In this document: in pieces, positions 55,057-64,000 of the stretch
How positions within the stretch are numbered: position 1 is the first letter of the stretch
Layout of the letters: every line of letters starts with the position of its first letter
Assembly: GCA_947626315.1 (NCBI GenBank)
Contig: CANQRQ010000001.1
Span: 62,001-126,000, forward strand
Source: an uncultured Oscillospiraceae bacterium
GTDB taxonomy: Bacteria > Bacillota > Clostridia > Oscillospirales > Oscillospiraceae
Length of the DNA: 64,000 bases
Reading direction: 5' to 3'
Translations under genes and position numbers: made by a program
Notes under the pieces: model-generated
Database searches by the model: none
Seen by the model: only the letters and a program-made list of their open reading frames with translations
What the model was told of the DNA's origin: nothing

Positions 55057-56598
55057 TCAATAGAGGAGCGGGTCGTTCCAGGAAAAGGCGTAGCTTTCCA
55101 GGGCGTAGTTGCCGAACTGCCGCCGCAAAAGCGCATAGCGGGGGACAAAATCGCCGTTCTCGTCAAAGCGCCAGCCGCCCATGGTGGGGTCATAGGTGGT
55201 GGTGTTGATCTCGCAGTCCGGGGCCAGCTTCTGCATGTGGGCAATCTGGCTTTCGGGTACCGGGTCCAGGCAGCCGATCCACAGCCGCTCCAGCTGGGGA
55301 AGGTTGTAGAGAGGGGAGATATCGTCCAGATCGTAGAGATAGCAGATGTTCAGGTGCTTCAGCTCCTTGAGCCCTGCCAGGGGCGTCAGGTCCGACAGAC
55401 TCGTGGTCTGAAGCTCCAGATACTCCAGGTGCGGGCAGTTTGCCAGGGGGGAGGCGTCGCTCCAGTCGTTCATGGCCAGCACTGCCACCCGCAGCTCCGG
55501 CATGGAGGAGACAAAGGAGATGTCTGAAATGACCACGTTGTGCCCCAGATCCAGATAGCGCACATCCGTGCAGCAGCTGAGGGCCTCCGCATCGTCATCG
55601 TCCACGTTGCCGCCCTGGCCGGGCATAGAGGCCAGCAGCCGCTTCGTATCCGTGCGGACGCTGTAGTGATCGGCGATCCAGACCCGCCAGACCACCTTTA
55701 CCCGGGGCAGCGCGTCCCGCAGGGCCAGCATGTCCCGGTTGGAAATGCCGCAGGAGTCCATCTCCAGGCGGCGGAGCTTGGGCATGCACTGGGCGGCCTG
55801 CCGCACTGCCTCGCCCCGGTCGTCCATGGGGATATGGTTCAGATCCATGGTCCTGTCTGTGAGGGAGAAGGCCTTGCCGAAGAGGGTAAAGGCGTACTGA
55901 AATTCCGTCTCCGGCCGGGCGGCCTCCATGGCGGTGATGTCCTCCCAGACAAAATGCCCCAGGTTTTCATCGCTGCCCAGATCGACAGAGCGGAGCTTGC
56001 GCATGACCGGCAGGTAGCGGAGCAGCTCCGGGGCGTCCGCGTGTCCCCGGCCGCTCAGGTCCAGGGTCTCCGTATCCAGGGAGAGCTCCCGGCCAAAGAG
56101 CCGGAAGCGGTAATCAAAGCGGAGGCGGGGATAGGCGCTGAGAAAGGCCAGCACCTGCTCAGGTGTCAGCCCACCGGCGGCGTCCCCCAGATCCACGCTC
56201 TCCAGCGCCGGCAGGCAGGCCAGCAGGGGCAGCGCGTCCTCCGCCAGCGCCGGGTCCAGGCCGGAGAGGTCCAGCTGCGTGACAGAATTGTCCACGACGG
56301 AGCCGTCCGGCAGAGTCACGGTGTAGCGGAGCTCCTTCTCCGGATGGGTCTGGGCCCAGGAGGACAGGGCGCTGTAGCCGGAGCTGCCGCTGAGGTCCAG
56401 CTGCCGCAGAAGCGGAAAACGGTCCAGCAGAGGCAGATCCTCCGACTCCAGGACCGCCGTCAGGCTGACGGCGTCCGTCCGTACCCAGCCGATGGAGAGC
56501 CGGATCATATCCTCGCAGGAGGCGGACAGCATACCGCTCAGCAGGACCGCCAGAGCGAAGCCCAGTACAGGCCGCCAGGAAAAACGGGAATGAGCCAT
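55057..56598 (-). CDS. Leucine-rich-repeat-containing secreted/membrane protein (paralog 1)
   Basis: N-terminal TM; LEYLELQTTSLSDLTPLAGLKELKHLNICYLYDLDDISPLYNLPQLERLWIG. Confidence 0.85.
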   Translation of the reverse strand: MAHSRFSWRPVLGFALAVLLSGMLSASCEDMIRLSIGWVRTDAVSLTAVLESEDLPLLDRFPLLRQLDLSGSSGYSALSSWAQTHPEKELRYTVTLPDGSVVDNSVTQLDLSGLDPALAEDALPLLACLPALESVDLGDAAGGLTPEQVLAFLSAYPRLRFDYRFRLFGRELSLDTETLDLSGRGHADAPELLRYLPVMRKLRSVDLGSDENLGHFVWEDITAMEAARPETEFQYAFTLFGKAFSLTDRTMDLNHIPMDDRGEAVRQAAQCMPKLRRLEMDSCGISNRDMLALRDALPRVKVVWRVWIADHYSVRTDTKRLLASMPGQGGNVDDDDAEALSCCTDVRYLDLGHNVVISDISFVSSMPELRVAVLAMNDWSDASPLANCPHLEYLELQTTSLSDLTPLAGLKELKHLNICYLYDLDDISPLYNLPQLERLWIGCLDPVPESQIAHMQKLAPDCEINTTTYDPTMGGWRFDENGDFVPRYALLRRQFGNYALESYAFSWNDPLLY

Positions 56599-56664
56599 AG
56601 CTAGCCTCCTTTCATACAGGCGCCGCGCCTGTGTTTGCTCTCATTTGGCGCGGCGGAAACGCTC

Positions 56665-58242
56665 TCAGGCAGCCGGAGGCTCTGCGGGCAGAGGAGGCTT
56701 CGTGCCGCAGAGGGGATCGTTCCAGTAGTAGGAATAGGCGCCCATCTGCGCCGCGTAATTGAACTGCTCGGTCAGCAGCTTATAGCGGGGATCCAGCTGG
56801 GCATAGCCGAACTCGTCATGCCCCAGATATCGCCAGCCGCCCTCCGTGGGGTCGATGGTGGTGGTGTTGATCACACAGTTGGGGGCGATTTTCTGCATCT
56901 CCTCCACCTGCTCGGGGGGGACCGGCGTATACATGCCGATCCAGAGCCGCTCCAGCTGGGGCAGCTCATAGAGGGGGCTCAGATCGTGGAGGGAGAAGCT
57001 GTAGCAGATGTTCAGATGGCGCAGATTCTTGAGAGTGGAGAGGGGACTCAGATCGCTGAACGCGGCGGTCTGAATCTCCAGATATTCCAGCTTCGGGCAG
57101 CTTGCCAGGGGGCTGACGTCCTTCCAGCGGGCCATAGCCAGGATGGCCACCTCCAGGTCCGGCATGTACCGGACAAAGTCAATGGAATTCATGTATGTAT
57201 TGTGCCCCAGGTCCAGATATTTGACCTTGGTGCAGTATTTGAGACACTCGGTGTTCTTCCCGGTGAGCTCTCCGCCCAGGCCGGGGTTGGAGGCCAGGAT
57301 CCGCTCCACATTGGTGCGCACGCTGTAGTTGTCTCCGAACCAGATGCGCCAGATGACCTCCGTATCGGGCAGCGCGTCCCGGATGGCGGCCATGCTCTCG
57401 TCAGAGACGCCGCAGGAATCCATGTCCAGGGTCTCCAGATGGGGCATGCAGGAGGCGATCTGTTTGACCAGGACTCCCTCGTCGTCAATGGGGATGAGCC
57501 GCAGATCCATGCTGGTGTCGGCCAGGGTAAAGCTCTTGCCGTAGAGGGTGAAGCTGTAGGCCAGCTCCGCCTCCGGGCAGGCCTCATGGATGGCGCTGAT
57601 ATCGGCCCAGTCCAGATGCTTTTCCGCCTCGTCGCTCCCCAACTCCACCCTCCTCAGGCCGGTCAGCATGGGCAGGCAGGGCAGCAGAGGCTCCACATCG
57701 CTGTGGCTGAGGCCGGAGAGGTCCAGGGAAGCGGTCTGCTGATCCAGCGTCTGCCCCCTAAAGGAAAAGCTGAAGCGGAAATCCAGCTCGGGATAGGCGG
57801 CCAGACAGCTCTGCGCCGCCTCCGGGCTGAGGAGACTGCCCAGGTCCACCGTTTCCAGCGCCGGCAGCCAGGCCAGCAGAGGCAGGGCCTCCTCCAGGGC
57901 GGCTGCGTCCATGCCGGACAGGTCCAGCTGGGTGGCCGTGTTTTCGGCGAGGGAGCCGTCCGGCAGGGGCACGGTGTAGCGCAGGGCCACCTGCGGGTGG
58001 GCCTCCGCCCAGGCCAGGATCTCCTCATAGCAGCTGCTGCCGCTGAAGTCCGCGGACTGGAGGGCGGTAAAGCCGTCCAGCAGGGGCAGATCCTCCGGGC
58101 TTACGACTGCGGTGAGCTGTACCGTGTCGGCTGGGTAATCGCCGGAAGAGAGACTGACTTTCTTCGCCCCGCAGCCCCAGAGGGGCAGGACGCAGAGAAG
58201 CAGCAGAAGAACGATCAAGGATTTTTTGCGGAAAGAGCGCAT
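56665..58242 (-). CDS. Leucine-rich-repeat lipoprotein (paralog 2)
   Basis: Lipobox LLCVLPLWGCG; LEYLEIQTAAFSDLSPLSTLKNLRHLNICYSFSLHDLSPLYELPQLERLWIG. Confidence 0.85.
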   Translation of the reverse strand: MRSFRKKSLIVLLLLLCVLPLWGCGAKKVSLSSGDYPADTVQLTAVVSPEDLPLLDGFTALQSADFSGSSCYEEILAWAEAHPQVALRYTVPLPDGSLAENTATQLDLSGMDAAALEEALPLLAWLPALETVDLGSLLSPEAAQSCLAAYPELDFRFSFSFRGQTLDQQTASLDLSGLSHSDVEPLLPCLPMLTGLRRVELGSDEAEKHLDWADISAIHEACPEAELAYSFTLYGKSFTLADTSMDLRLIPIDDEGVLVKQIASCMPHLETLDMDSCGVSDESMAAIRDALPDTEVIWRIWFGDNYSVRTNVERILASNPGLGGELTGKNTECLKYCTKVKYLDLGHNTYMNSIDFVRYMPDLEVAILAMARWKDVSPLASCPKLEYLEIQTAAFSDLSPLSTLKNLRHLNICYSFSLHDLSPLYELPQLERLWIGMYTPVPPEQVEEMQKIAPNCVINTTTIDPTEGGWRYLGHDEFGYAQLDPRYKLLTEQFNYAAQMGAYSYYWNDPLCGTKPPLPAEPPAA

Positions 58243-58283
58243 AAAACTGCCTCCAAACGAAAAGTTCTGAAACAAGCCGGGGA

Positions 58284-59939
58284 TCAATGGGGCTCGTACA
58301 GGGGGTCCAGCCAGGTGAAGGAGTAATCCTCCGTGTCATAGCCGAACTGCTCCCGCAAGAGCTCGTAGCGGGGATGGAGAACTTCCTGAAGCCAGCCGGT
58401 CTCCGCGTAGTGCAGCAGGCTCAGCTCCGTATAGCCGGCGATGCGCCAGTGCCCGGCGGTGGGGTCATACACCTCGGTGTTGATTTCGCAGTTGGGCGCC
58501 GCGGCCTGCATCTCCGCCACCTGCTCGGCGGGTACCGGGGTAATGCAGCCGATCCAGAGCCGCTCCATCTCCGTCAGCCCGTAGAGGGGCGAGATATCCG
58601 TGACGTTTTCGCAGTTGCAGATGTTCAGATGCCGCAGCTCCGTCAGCCCGGAGAGAGGCGACAGGTCGGAGATGGTGGTGCTGTTCAGCTCCAGATACTC
58701 CAGGTGCGGGCAGTTGGCCAGAGGGGACAGGTCCCCGATGGGGTTCATGGCGATGACCAGAACCTCCAGGTTGGGCATGTAATTGACAAAGGAGAGATCG
58801 GTAATGACCTCGTTGTGGCCCAGATCCAGATATTTCACATCCGTGCAGTATTTGAGCACCGCGGTGTCCTCGTCATAGACGATGCCGCCCTTGGAGGGCT
58901 TGGAGGCCAGGATCTTGATCACATCGGTGCGGACGCTGTAATGGTCCCCGAACCAGATGCGCCAGACCACCTTGATATTGGGGAAATCGTCCCGGATGGC
59001 GGCCATGTCCTCGTTGGAGACGCCGCAGAAGTCCATATCCAGATAGACGCAGTTTTGCATATAGGGCAGGATGCTGCGCACGGCGGCCCCGCCGTCGTCC
59101 ATGGTGATGTGGTTGAAATCCAGGCTCTCGTCCAGGGTGTTGAGGCTCCTGCCGAAGAGACTGAAGCTGTAGGAGAAATCGGTGTTCGGGCAGGCGGCCT
59201 GCAAGGTGCCGATATCCTCCCAGCTGAGGCTGTTGACGCCCTCGCCCCCCAGATTCACCGTCCGCAGCTTGCTCATGCAGCTCAGGTAATCCGCGGCGGC
59301 CGCAGTCTCCTCATGGCTCATGGCGGACAGATCCAGCTCCTCGGCCGCCAGACTGACGGTCTGCCCGGCCAGGGAGAAGGAAAAGCTCAGATCCGCCTCC
59401 GGCGCGGCCTCCCGGAGCAGGACCAGGTCTGCCCCCGTCAGAGAGGCACCGGCCTCCCCGCTGCCCAGATCGATGCTCTTGAGCTCCGGCAGATACGCCA
59501 GCAGCCCGGCAGCCTCCGCCGCCTGGGCGCTGTCCAGCCCCGGGAGCTCCAGCGCCTCCTGGTCCCACTGGGCGATGACGCCGCCGGGGAATTCCACCGT
59601 GTAGCGGCAGTCGACAGAGGGGTGCGCCTCGATCCAGGGGATAAACTCCTCATAGCAGGTGCTTCCGCTGAAATCCACCGACTGAAGGGCGGTGAAGCCG
59701 TTCAGCAGCTCCGCCTCCCCCGGCTGGAGCACCAGGGTCAGGTCCGTCGTGTCCGCGGGAAAGCTTCCTGCGGCGAAGGTGATCTCCGGCGTCCCCAGAA
59801 GGGGCAGGCCGGTCACGCCGCCACCGCCGTCCGCGCTGACGGAGGGCCAGGAATAGCAGCAGAGAATAAACACCCCCGCGTACAGCAGACTCACCAGGGC
59901 CTTTATGATATTCAAGAGGATTCTTCCGAATTTCTTCAT
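58284..59939 (-). CDS. Leucine-rich-repeat-containing protein (paralog 3)
   Basis: LEYLELNSTTISDLSPLSGLTELRHLNICNCENVTDISPLYGLTEMERLWIG. Confidence 0.85.
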   Translation of the reverse strand: MKKFGRILLNIIKALVSLLYAGVFILCCYSWPSVSADGGGGVTGLPLLGTPEITFAAGSFPADTTDLTLVLQPGEAELLNGFTALQSVDFSGSTCYEEFIPWIEAHPSVDCRYTVEFPGGVIAQWDQEALELPGLDSAQAAEAAGLLAYLPELKSIDLGSGEAGASLTGADLVLLREAAPEADLSFSFSLAGQTVSLAAEELDLSAMSHEETAAAADYLSCMSKLRTVNLGGEGVNSLSWEDIGTLQAACPNTDFSYSFSLFGRSLNTLDESLDFNHITMDDGGAAVRSILPYMQNCVYLDMDFCGVSNEDMAAIRDDFPNIKVVWRIWFGDHYSVRTDVIKILASKPSKGGIVYDEDTAVLKYCTDVKYLDLGHNEVITDLSFVNYMPNLEVLVIAMNPIGDLSPLANCPHLEYLELNSTTISDLSPLSGLTELRHLNICNCENVTDISPLYGLTEMERLWIGCITPVPAEQVAEMQAAAPNCEINTEVYDPTAGHWRIAGYTELSLLHYAETGWLQEVLHPRYELLREQFGYDTEDYSFTWLDPLYEPH

Positions 59940-60044
59940 CTTGCGCCTCCCGAAGACTGCACTTGTTTTATAGTATAGCATCGGCGCCTGGGTTTTGCAA
60001 GAATTTGGCGGATGAAATTGCAGGGAAACGAAATTTGTTTCCGG

Positions 60045-60073
60045 TTGACAGGGCAGGCAGAATACGGTATAAT
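60045..60073 (+). promoter_or_regulatory. Perfect-consensus sigma-A promoter of cysE
   Basis: TTGACA-17 nt (GGGCAGGCAGAATACGG)-TATAAT. Confidence 0.85.
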
Positions 60074-60079
60074 CATCTT

Positions 60080-60104
60080 ATCCTATTTTTTTAATAGGAA
60101 TTTA
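60080..60104 (+). promoter_or_regulatory. Candidate CymR/Rrf2-type operator
   Basis: CCTATT-TTTTT-AATAGG inverted repeat within ATCCTATTTTTTTAATAGGAATTTAT, just downstream of the -10, before cysE. Confidence 0.5.
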
Positions 60105-60195
60105 TTGCGCTTTCTGAGAGGTTACCGCATGCAGTCTCTGCGCCGATGTCTCCCCTGCCGCATAAAATGAAAAAGAAAATGCGAGAGGGAGACTT

Positions 60196-60858
60196 ATGTT
60201 CAACGATTTGCGAGATACCATCAACGCCTATAAAGCCAGGGACCCGGCTGCCCGCAGCTCTCTGGAGGTCCTTCTGCTGTACCCTGGGGTGAAGGCCGTC
60301 CGGAGCTACCGGAAGGCCCACTGGCTCCACGAGCACGGCTGCAAATTTCTGGCCCGGATGATTTCCCAGCGCAGCCGCCGGGTTACGGGGATCGAGATCC
60401 ACCCCGGCGCCAAAATCGGCAAGCGGCTGGTCATTGACCACGGCATGGGCATCGTCATCGGCGAGACCTCCGAGGTCGGGGACGACTGCCTGATCTATCA
60501 CGGGGTCACCCTGGGCGGCACCGGCAAGGACGTGGGCAAGCGGCACCCCACCATTGGGGACAACGTGCTCATCGGCACCGGCGCCAAGGTCCTGGGGCCC
60601 ATCACCATCGGCAGCAACAGCCGCGTCGCCGCCAACTCCGTGGTGCTGACAGACATTCCGGAGGACAGCACCGCCGTGGGCGTCCCGGCCAAGGTGGTCA
60701 AGATCGCCGGCAAGCGGACGAACTACGTGCGCGAGGTGGACCAGGTGAACGTGACCGATCCGGTCTGGACGGAGCTGGCCGCTCTGCGTAAGGAGCTGAA
60801 GGACCTGAAGGCCGCGCAGCCGCCGGAGAGCGGCGCAGCGGGGCCGGACGCGCCGTAA
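60196..60858 (+). CDS. cysE: Serine O-acetyltransferase
   Basis: [80 protein letters not shown]. Confidence 0.97.
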   Translation: MFNDLRDTINAYKARDPAARSSLEVLLLYPGVKAVRSYRKAHWLHEHGCKFLARMISQRSRRVTGIEIHPGAKIGKRLVIDHGMGIVIGETSEVGDDCLIYHGVTLGGTGKDVGKRHPTIGDNVLIGTGAKVLGPITIGSNSRVAANSVVLTDIPEDSTAVGVPAKVVKIAGKRTNYVREVDQVNVTDPVWTELAALRKELKDLKAAQPPESGAAGPDAP

Positions 60859-60865
60859 CGGGGCT

Positions 60866-61816
60866 ATGGACGGCGTGCAGACCGGGCGCTTTGCCCCCAG
60901 TCCCTCGGGCTATCTGCATATGGGCAATCTTCTCTCCATGCTGCTGGCATGGCTGGACAGCCGCGCCCTGAACGGGCGGATGCTCTTTCGCCTGGAGGAC
61001 CTGGACCCTGCCCGCTCTAAGCCGGCGTATGCCGCCGCCCTGGCGGAGGATTTCCGCTGGCTGGGGCTGGACTGGGAGGCGGGCTGGCCCGACCCGGCCT
61101 ATGCCCAGAGCAGCCGGACCCGCTATTACGAGGCGGCCTTTGCCGCCCTGCAGGAGAAAGGCCTGGTCTACCCCTGCTGGTGCAGCCGGGCCCAGCGCCT
61201 GGCGGCGGCCTCCGCGCCCCATCCGGGGGAAGCGGAGGCTGACCCGGGCTGTCCCTGCGCCTGGCTCTCCCGGCGGCAGCGGGCCGCCTTGGAGGCCGGG
61301 GGACGCAGCCCCGCCTGGAAGATCCGGGTCCCGGACCGGACGGTGGCGGTGGAGGACGCCCATTACGGCGTCTTCAGCCAGAACCTGGCCCGGGAGACGG
61401 GGGATTTCATCATCCGCCGGGCGGACGGGGTCTTTGCCTACCAGCTGGCGGTGAGCGTGGACGACCTGCTCATGGGCGTCACCCGGGTGGTGCGGGGCAG
61501 GGACCTGCTCAGCTCCGCCCCCAGGCAGCGCTGGCTGATCGAGACGCTGGGCGGGCAGGCCCCGGTCTACGCCCACGGCCCGCTGCTCACCGAAGGCGCG
61601 GACAAGCTCTCCAAGCGGCAGGGCGCTCTGAGCACCCAGGTCCTGCGGCAGACGGTCCGCCCCGAGGCGCTGACCGGACGGCTGGCCTGGCTCTGCGGCC
61701 TGACGGAGACGGACGAGCCCTTGAGCCCCCGGGAGCTGATCCCCCTCTTTTCCTGGGACAGGGTGAAGCGGGAGGATATTCCTTTAGAGTTCGGCAAATT
61801 CTCCGAATTCCCCTGA
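60866..61816 (+). CDS. gluQRS: Glutamyl-Q tRNA(Asp) synthetase
   Basis: GRFAPSPSGYLHMGNLLSMLLAWLDSRALNGRMLFRLEDLDP; GADKLSKRQGA; short GluRS-like protein lacking anticodon-binding domain. Confidence 0.92.
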   Translation: MDGVQTGRFAPSPSGYLHMGNLLSMLLAWLDSRALNGRMLFRLEDLDPARSKPAYAAALAEDFRWLGLDWEAGWPDPAYAQSSRTRYYEAAFAALQEKGLVYPCWCSRAQRLAAASAPHPGEAEADPGCPCAWLSRRQRAALEAGGRSPAWKIRVPDRTVAVEDAHYGVFSQNLARETGDFIIRRADGVFAYQLAVSVDDLLMGVTRVVRGRDLLSSAPRQRWLIETLGGQAPVYAHGPLLTEGADKLSKRQGALSTQVLRQTVRPEALTGRLAWLCGLTETDEPLSPRELIPLFSWDRVKREDIPLEFGKFSEFP

Positions 61817-61883
61817 TTTCCCCGGCGGGAAGGCCTCATTTTTGGCATTCCTGCCAGACTTTTGCCCGGCGCGGGAAAAATTC

Positions 61884-61912
61884 TTGACAGGGGCGGGGGA
61901 ATGTGGTACGCT
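61884..61912 (+). promoter_or_regulatory. Promoter for the lysine-riboswitch transcript
   Basis: TTGACA-17 nt-TACGCT. Confidence 0.65.
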
Positions 61913-61953
61913 CATGATGCGCTGAATTAAAGCGCTAAATTTCATACAGGTTT

Positions 61954-62122
61954 GGCAATAGAGGCGCGGAGCTTAAGAGTACCTGCCCGGAGGGCGCGGA
62001 GCCCGGGGAACGGCGGGGAAAGGAAGTTTCGCCGAAACCTTCAGCCTTTCCGCGGGCTGATGCAGTTGGGGTGCAGTTGAACAGGCTGCACACTCTCACC
62101 GGATTCGGTGGAGGAGCTATTG
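61954..62122 (+). ncRNA. Lysine riboswitch
   Basis: CAATAGAGGCGCGGAGCTTAAGAGTACC...GGGGAAAGG...TTTCGCCGAAACC...GGCTG...GGAGGAGCTATTG; P1 CAATAG/CTATTG; L-box core motifs AGAGG(C)GCG, AAGAGTA, CGCCGAA. Confidence 0.9.
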
Positions 62123-62141
62123 TTTCACGAACGAAACTTGT

Positions 62142-62174
62142 GGAGCAGTGGTTACCGGCCGCTGCTCCTTTTTT
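62142..62174 (+). terminator. Riboswitch-controlled intrinsic terminator
   Basis: GGAGCAG-tggttaccggccg-CTGCTCC-TTTTTT. Confidence 0.85.
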
Positions 62175-62234
62175 CGTTTCTGGCAAGGCCGACCGACGTT
62201 TTCCTTGTTGTCGATCCGGAAAAGGAGAAACACC

Positions 62235-63737
62235 ATGATCGACTTTCTGAACTGGCTTGACGGGGTCCTGTGGGGCTTGCCCCTGATCGTTTTGATGATC
62301 GCCACGGGGCTGTATTTCACCATCCGTTCCGGCTTCTTCCAGTTCCGCTACTTCGGCTGGACCATGAAGCGCACGGCGGGGCAGATCTTTGCCGGCAAGA
62401 CCGCCCGGGACGACGCCGCCGAAAAGGGCATGCTCAGCCCCTTTGAGGCCATCGCCACCGCCATCGGCGGCACGGTGGGCTTCGGCAACATTGCCGGCGT
62501 GGCCACGGCCGTGGCCGCCGGCGGGCCGGGCGCCATCTTCTGGATGTGGGCCACCGCCTGCCTGGGCCTGATCCTCAAGCAGGTGGAGGTTACCCTGGGC
62601 TGCCACTACCGGCGCACGGAGGCCAACGGGGACTCCTACGGCGGCCCCACCTATTACATGGAGTACGGCCTTGGCAAAGAGCGGCATTGGGGCAAGCTCT
62701 GGCTGATCCCCGCCATCATCTTCGGCCTGGGCATCTTCTCCACCTTCTTCATCACCTCCTCCACCCTGACCGCCGCCCAGGTGGTCTCCGGGGCCTTCCG
62801 GCTGCCTGACCTGCACATCGGCGGCCTGACCGTGGAGGGCGTCATCCTGGCGGGTCTGTTGCTGTGCGTGCTGACCTATATGGTCACCAGCGGCGGCACC
62901 CGGAAGATCGCCGCGCTGTTTTCCAAGCTGGTGCCCTTCATGAGCGCCCTGTACATCCTCATGGGCCTGGCCATGATCGTGGCCAACCTGACCCGCGTCC
63001 CCGGCGCCTTCGCCTCCATCTTCCACGACGCCTTCACCGGCACCGCCGCCATGGGCGGCTTCGCCGGCGCCACGGTGGCCCAGATCGTCCAGACCGGTAT
63101 GGCCCGGGCCGTGTACTCCAACGAGGCCGGCTGGGGCACCTCCCCCATGGTCCACTCCTCCGCCAAGACCCGGCACCCGGTGGAGCAGGGGCTCTGGGGC
63201 TCCTTCGAGGTTTTCTTTGACACCTTCATCGTCTGCTCCATCACCGGCCTGTCCGTGATCCTCAGCGGCAACTGGACCAACGGCACCAACGGCGGCGATC
63301 TGGCCCTCAGCGCCTTCGCCTCCAGCTTCGGCGTGGTGGGCAGCGTGCTGCTGGCCGTCATTATGGTGATCTTCACCGTCACCACCTCCGGCGGCTGGTT
63401 CACCTATTACCTGTCCCTGCTGGAGCACCTGTGCGCCAACAACGACCTGCTCAAGAAGATCGTCATGAAGTTCTTCTACGCCCTCCGGGCCCTGCCCGGC
63501 CTGCTCTGGACCATCTACCTGGTCAAGACCAACAACCAGGGCTTCATCTGGACGGTGGTGGACATCACCTCCGCCATCCCCACCTTTGTGAACGTGGCGG
63601 TGATCCTGATCCTGTCCGGCGAATACTTCAAGCTTTTGAAGGATTACAAGGCCCGCTACCTGCACAAGGGCACCCTGAACGAGAACGTCAGCCTCTTCTA
63701 TGAGGACCAGGCGGCCGTCGCTTCCTCCGCAAAGTAA
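62235..63737 (+). CDS. Alanine/glycine:cation symporter (AGCS) family transporter
   Basis: GLYFTIRSGFFQFRYFGWTMKRTAGQIF; GFGNIAGVATAVAAGGPGAIFWMW; ARAVYSNEAGWGTSPMVHSSAKTRHPVEQGLWG; SD AAAGGAG. Confidence 0.95.
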   Translation: MIDFLNWLDGVLWGLPLIVLMIATGLYFTIRSGFFQFRYFGWTMKRTAGQIFAGKTARDDAAEKGMLSPFEAIATAIGGTVGFGNIAGVATAVAAGGPGAIFWMWATACLGLILKQVEVTLGCHYRRTEANGDSYGGPTYYMEYGLGKERHWGKLWLIPAIIFGLGIFSTFFITSSTLTAAQVVSGAFRLPDLHIGGLTVEGVILAGLLLCVLTYMVTSGGTRKIAALFSKLVPFMSALYILMGLAMIVANLTRVPGAFASIFHDAFTGTAAMGGFAGATVAQIVQTGMARAVYSNEAGWGTSPMVHSSAKTRHPVEQGLWGSFEVFFDTFIVCSITGLSVILSGNWTNGTNGGDLALSAFASSFGVVGSVLLAVIMVIFTVTTSGGWFTYYLSLLEHLCANNDLLKKIVMKFFYALRALPGLLWTIYLVKTNNQGFIWTVVDITSAIPTFVNVAVILILSGEYFKLLKDYKARYLHKGTLNENVSLFYEDQAAVASSAK

Positions 63738-63798
63738 AATAAAACCTCCGGCAGCCGCAAAAAGCGGCTGCCGGTCAGCATCATTAAAGGAGAAGGAT

Positions 63799-64000
63799 AT
63801 GAAAACTCTGTATTATAACGGCGCGGTCTATACCGGCGCCCTGCCCCTGGTCCAGGCCTTTGTGGTGGAGGACGGGCTCTTTACCTTCGCCGGGTCCGAC
63901 GCCGAGGCCGCGGCCTTTGCCGGACCGGAGGCGGAGCGGGTGGACCTGGCAGGCCGCTTTGTCTGTTACGGCTTTACCGACAGCCATATGCACCTGCTCT
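63799..64000 (+). CDS. YtcJ-like amidohydrolase (N-terminal fragment, truncated by window end)
   Basis: MKTLYYNGAVYTGALPLVQAFVVEDGLFTFAGSDAEAAAFAGPEAERVDLAGRFVCYGFTDSHMHLL. Confidence 0.8.
   Translation, partial: MKTLYYNGAVYTGALPLVQAFVVEDGLFTFAGSDAEAAAFAGPEAERVDLAGRFVCYGFTDSHMHLL

Overview
GC-rich chromosomal window, probably from an anaerobic Firmicute (Clostridia/Oscillospiraceae-like; taxonomy is inference). From left to right:
(1) LacI-regulated TRAP operon (HpcH/HpaI aldolase, DctPQM, YiaK-type Ldh-family dehydrogenase, LacI).
(2) AEC permease and a MalY/PatB-type aminotransferase.
(3) ~13 kb group-4 [NiFe] membrane-bound hydrogenase locus with an Mrp-like antiporter module and hypA/C/D/E/F.
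(4) NSS transporter divergent from a LysR gene.
(5) tRNA-Ser followed by an unusual element: hairpin array, ~207-nt long inverted repeat, mirrored hairpin array, then a four-helix-bundle (S23/IVS-like) protein.
(6) ECF sigma/putative anti-sigma cassette bracketed by ~54-bp direct repeats.
(7) CoA-transferase.
(8) GntR-TRAP-GH31-GH31-uxuA-uxuB-uxaC uronate operon.
(9) HicAB module whose hicA has no conventional start codon.
(10) Five tRNAs (minus strand).
(11) Folate/C1 genes (fchA, folD, THF riboswitch, folT-like, 5-FCL, fhs).
(12) SDR, RdgB, ClC channel.
(13) ~460-bp MITE-like inverted-repeat element.
(14) Three tandem LRR paralogs.
(15) cysE, gluQRS, then a lysine riboswitch upstream of an AGCS symporter and an amidohydrolase.
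Most long ORFs antisense to these genes are GC-driven shadow ORFs. The best candidates for something undescribed are the structured element with the four-helix-bundle ORF (24908-25757) and the hydrogenase Fe-S subunit carrying a tethered second ferredoxin domain (8764-9393). All identifications come from reading the sequence by eye; no database search was run.
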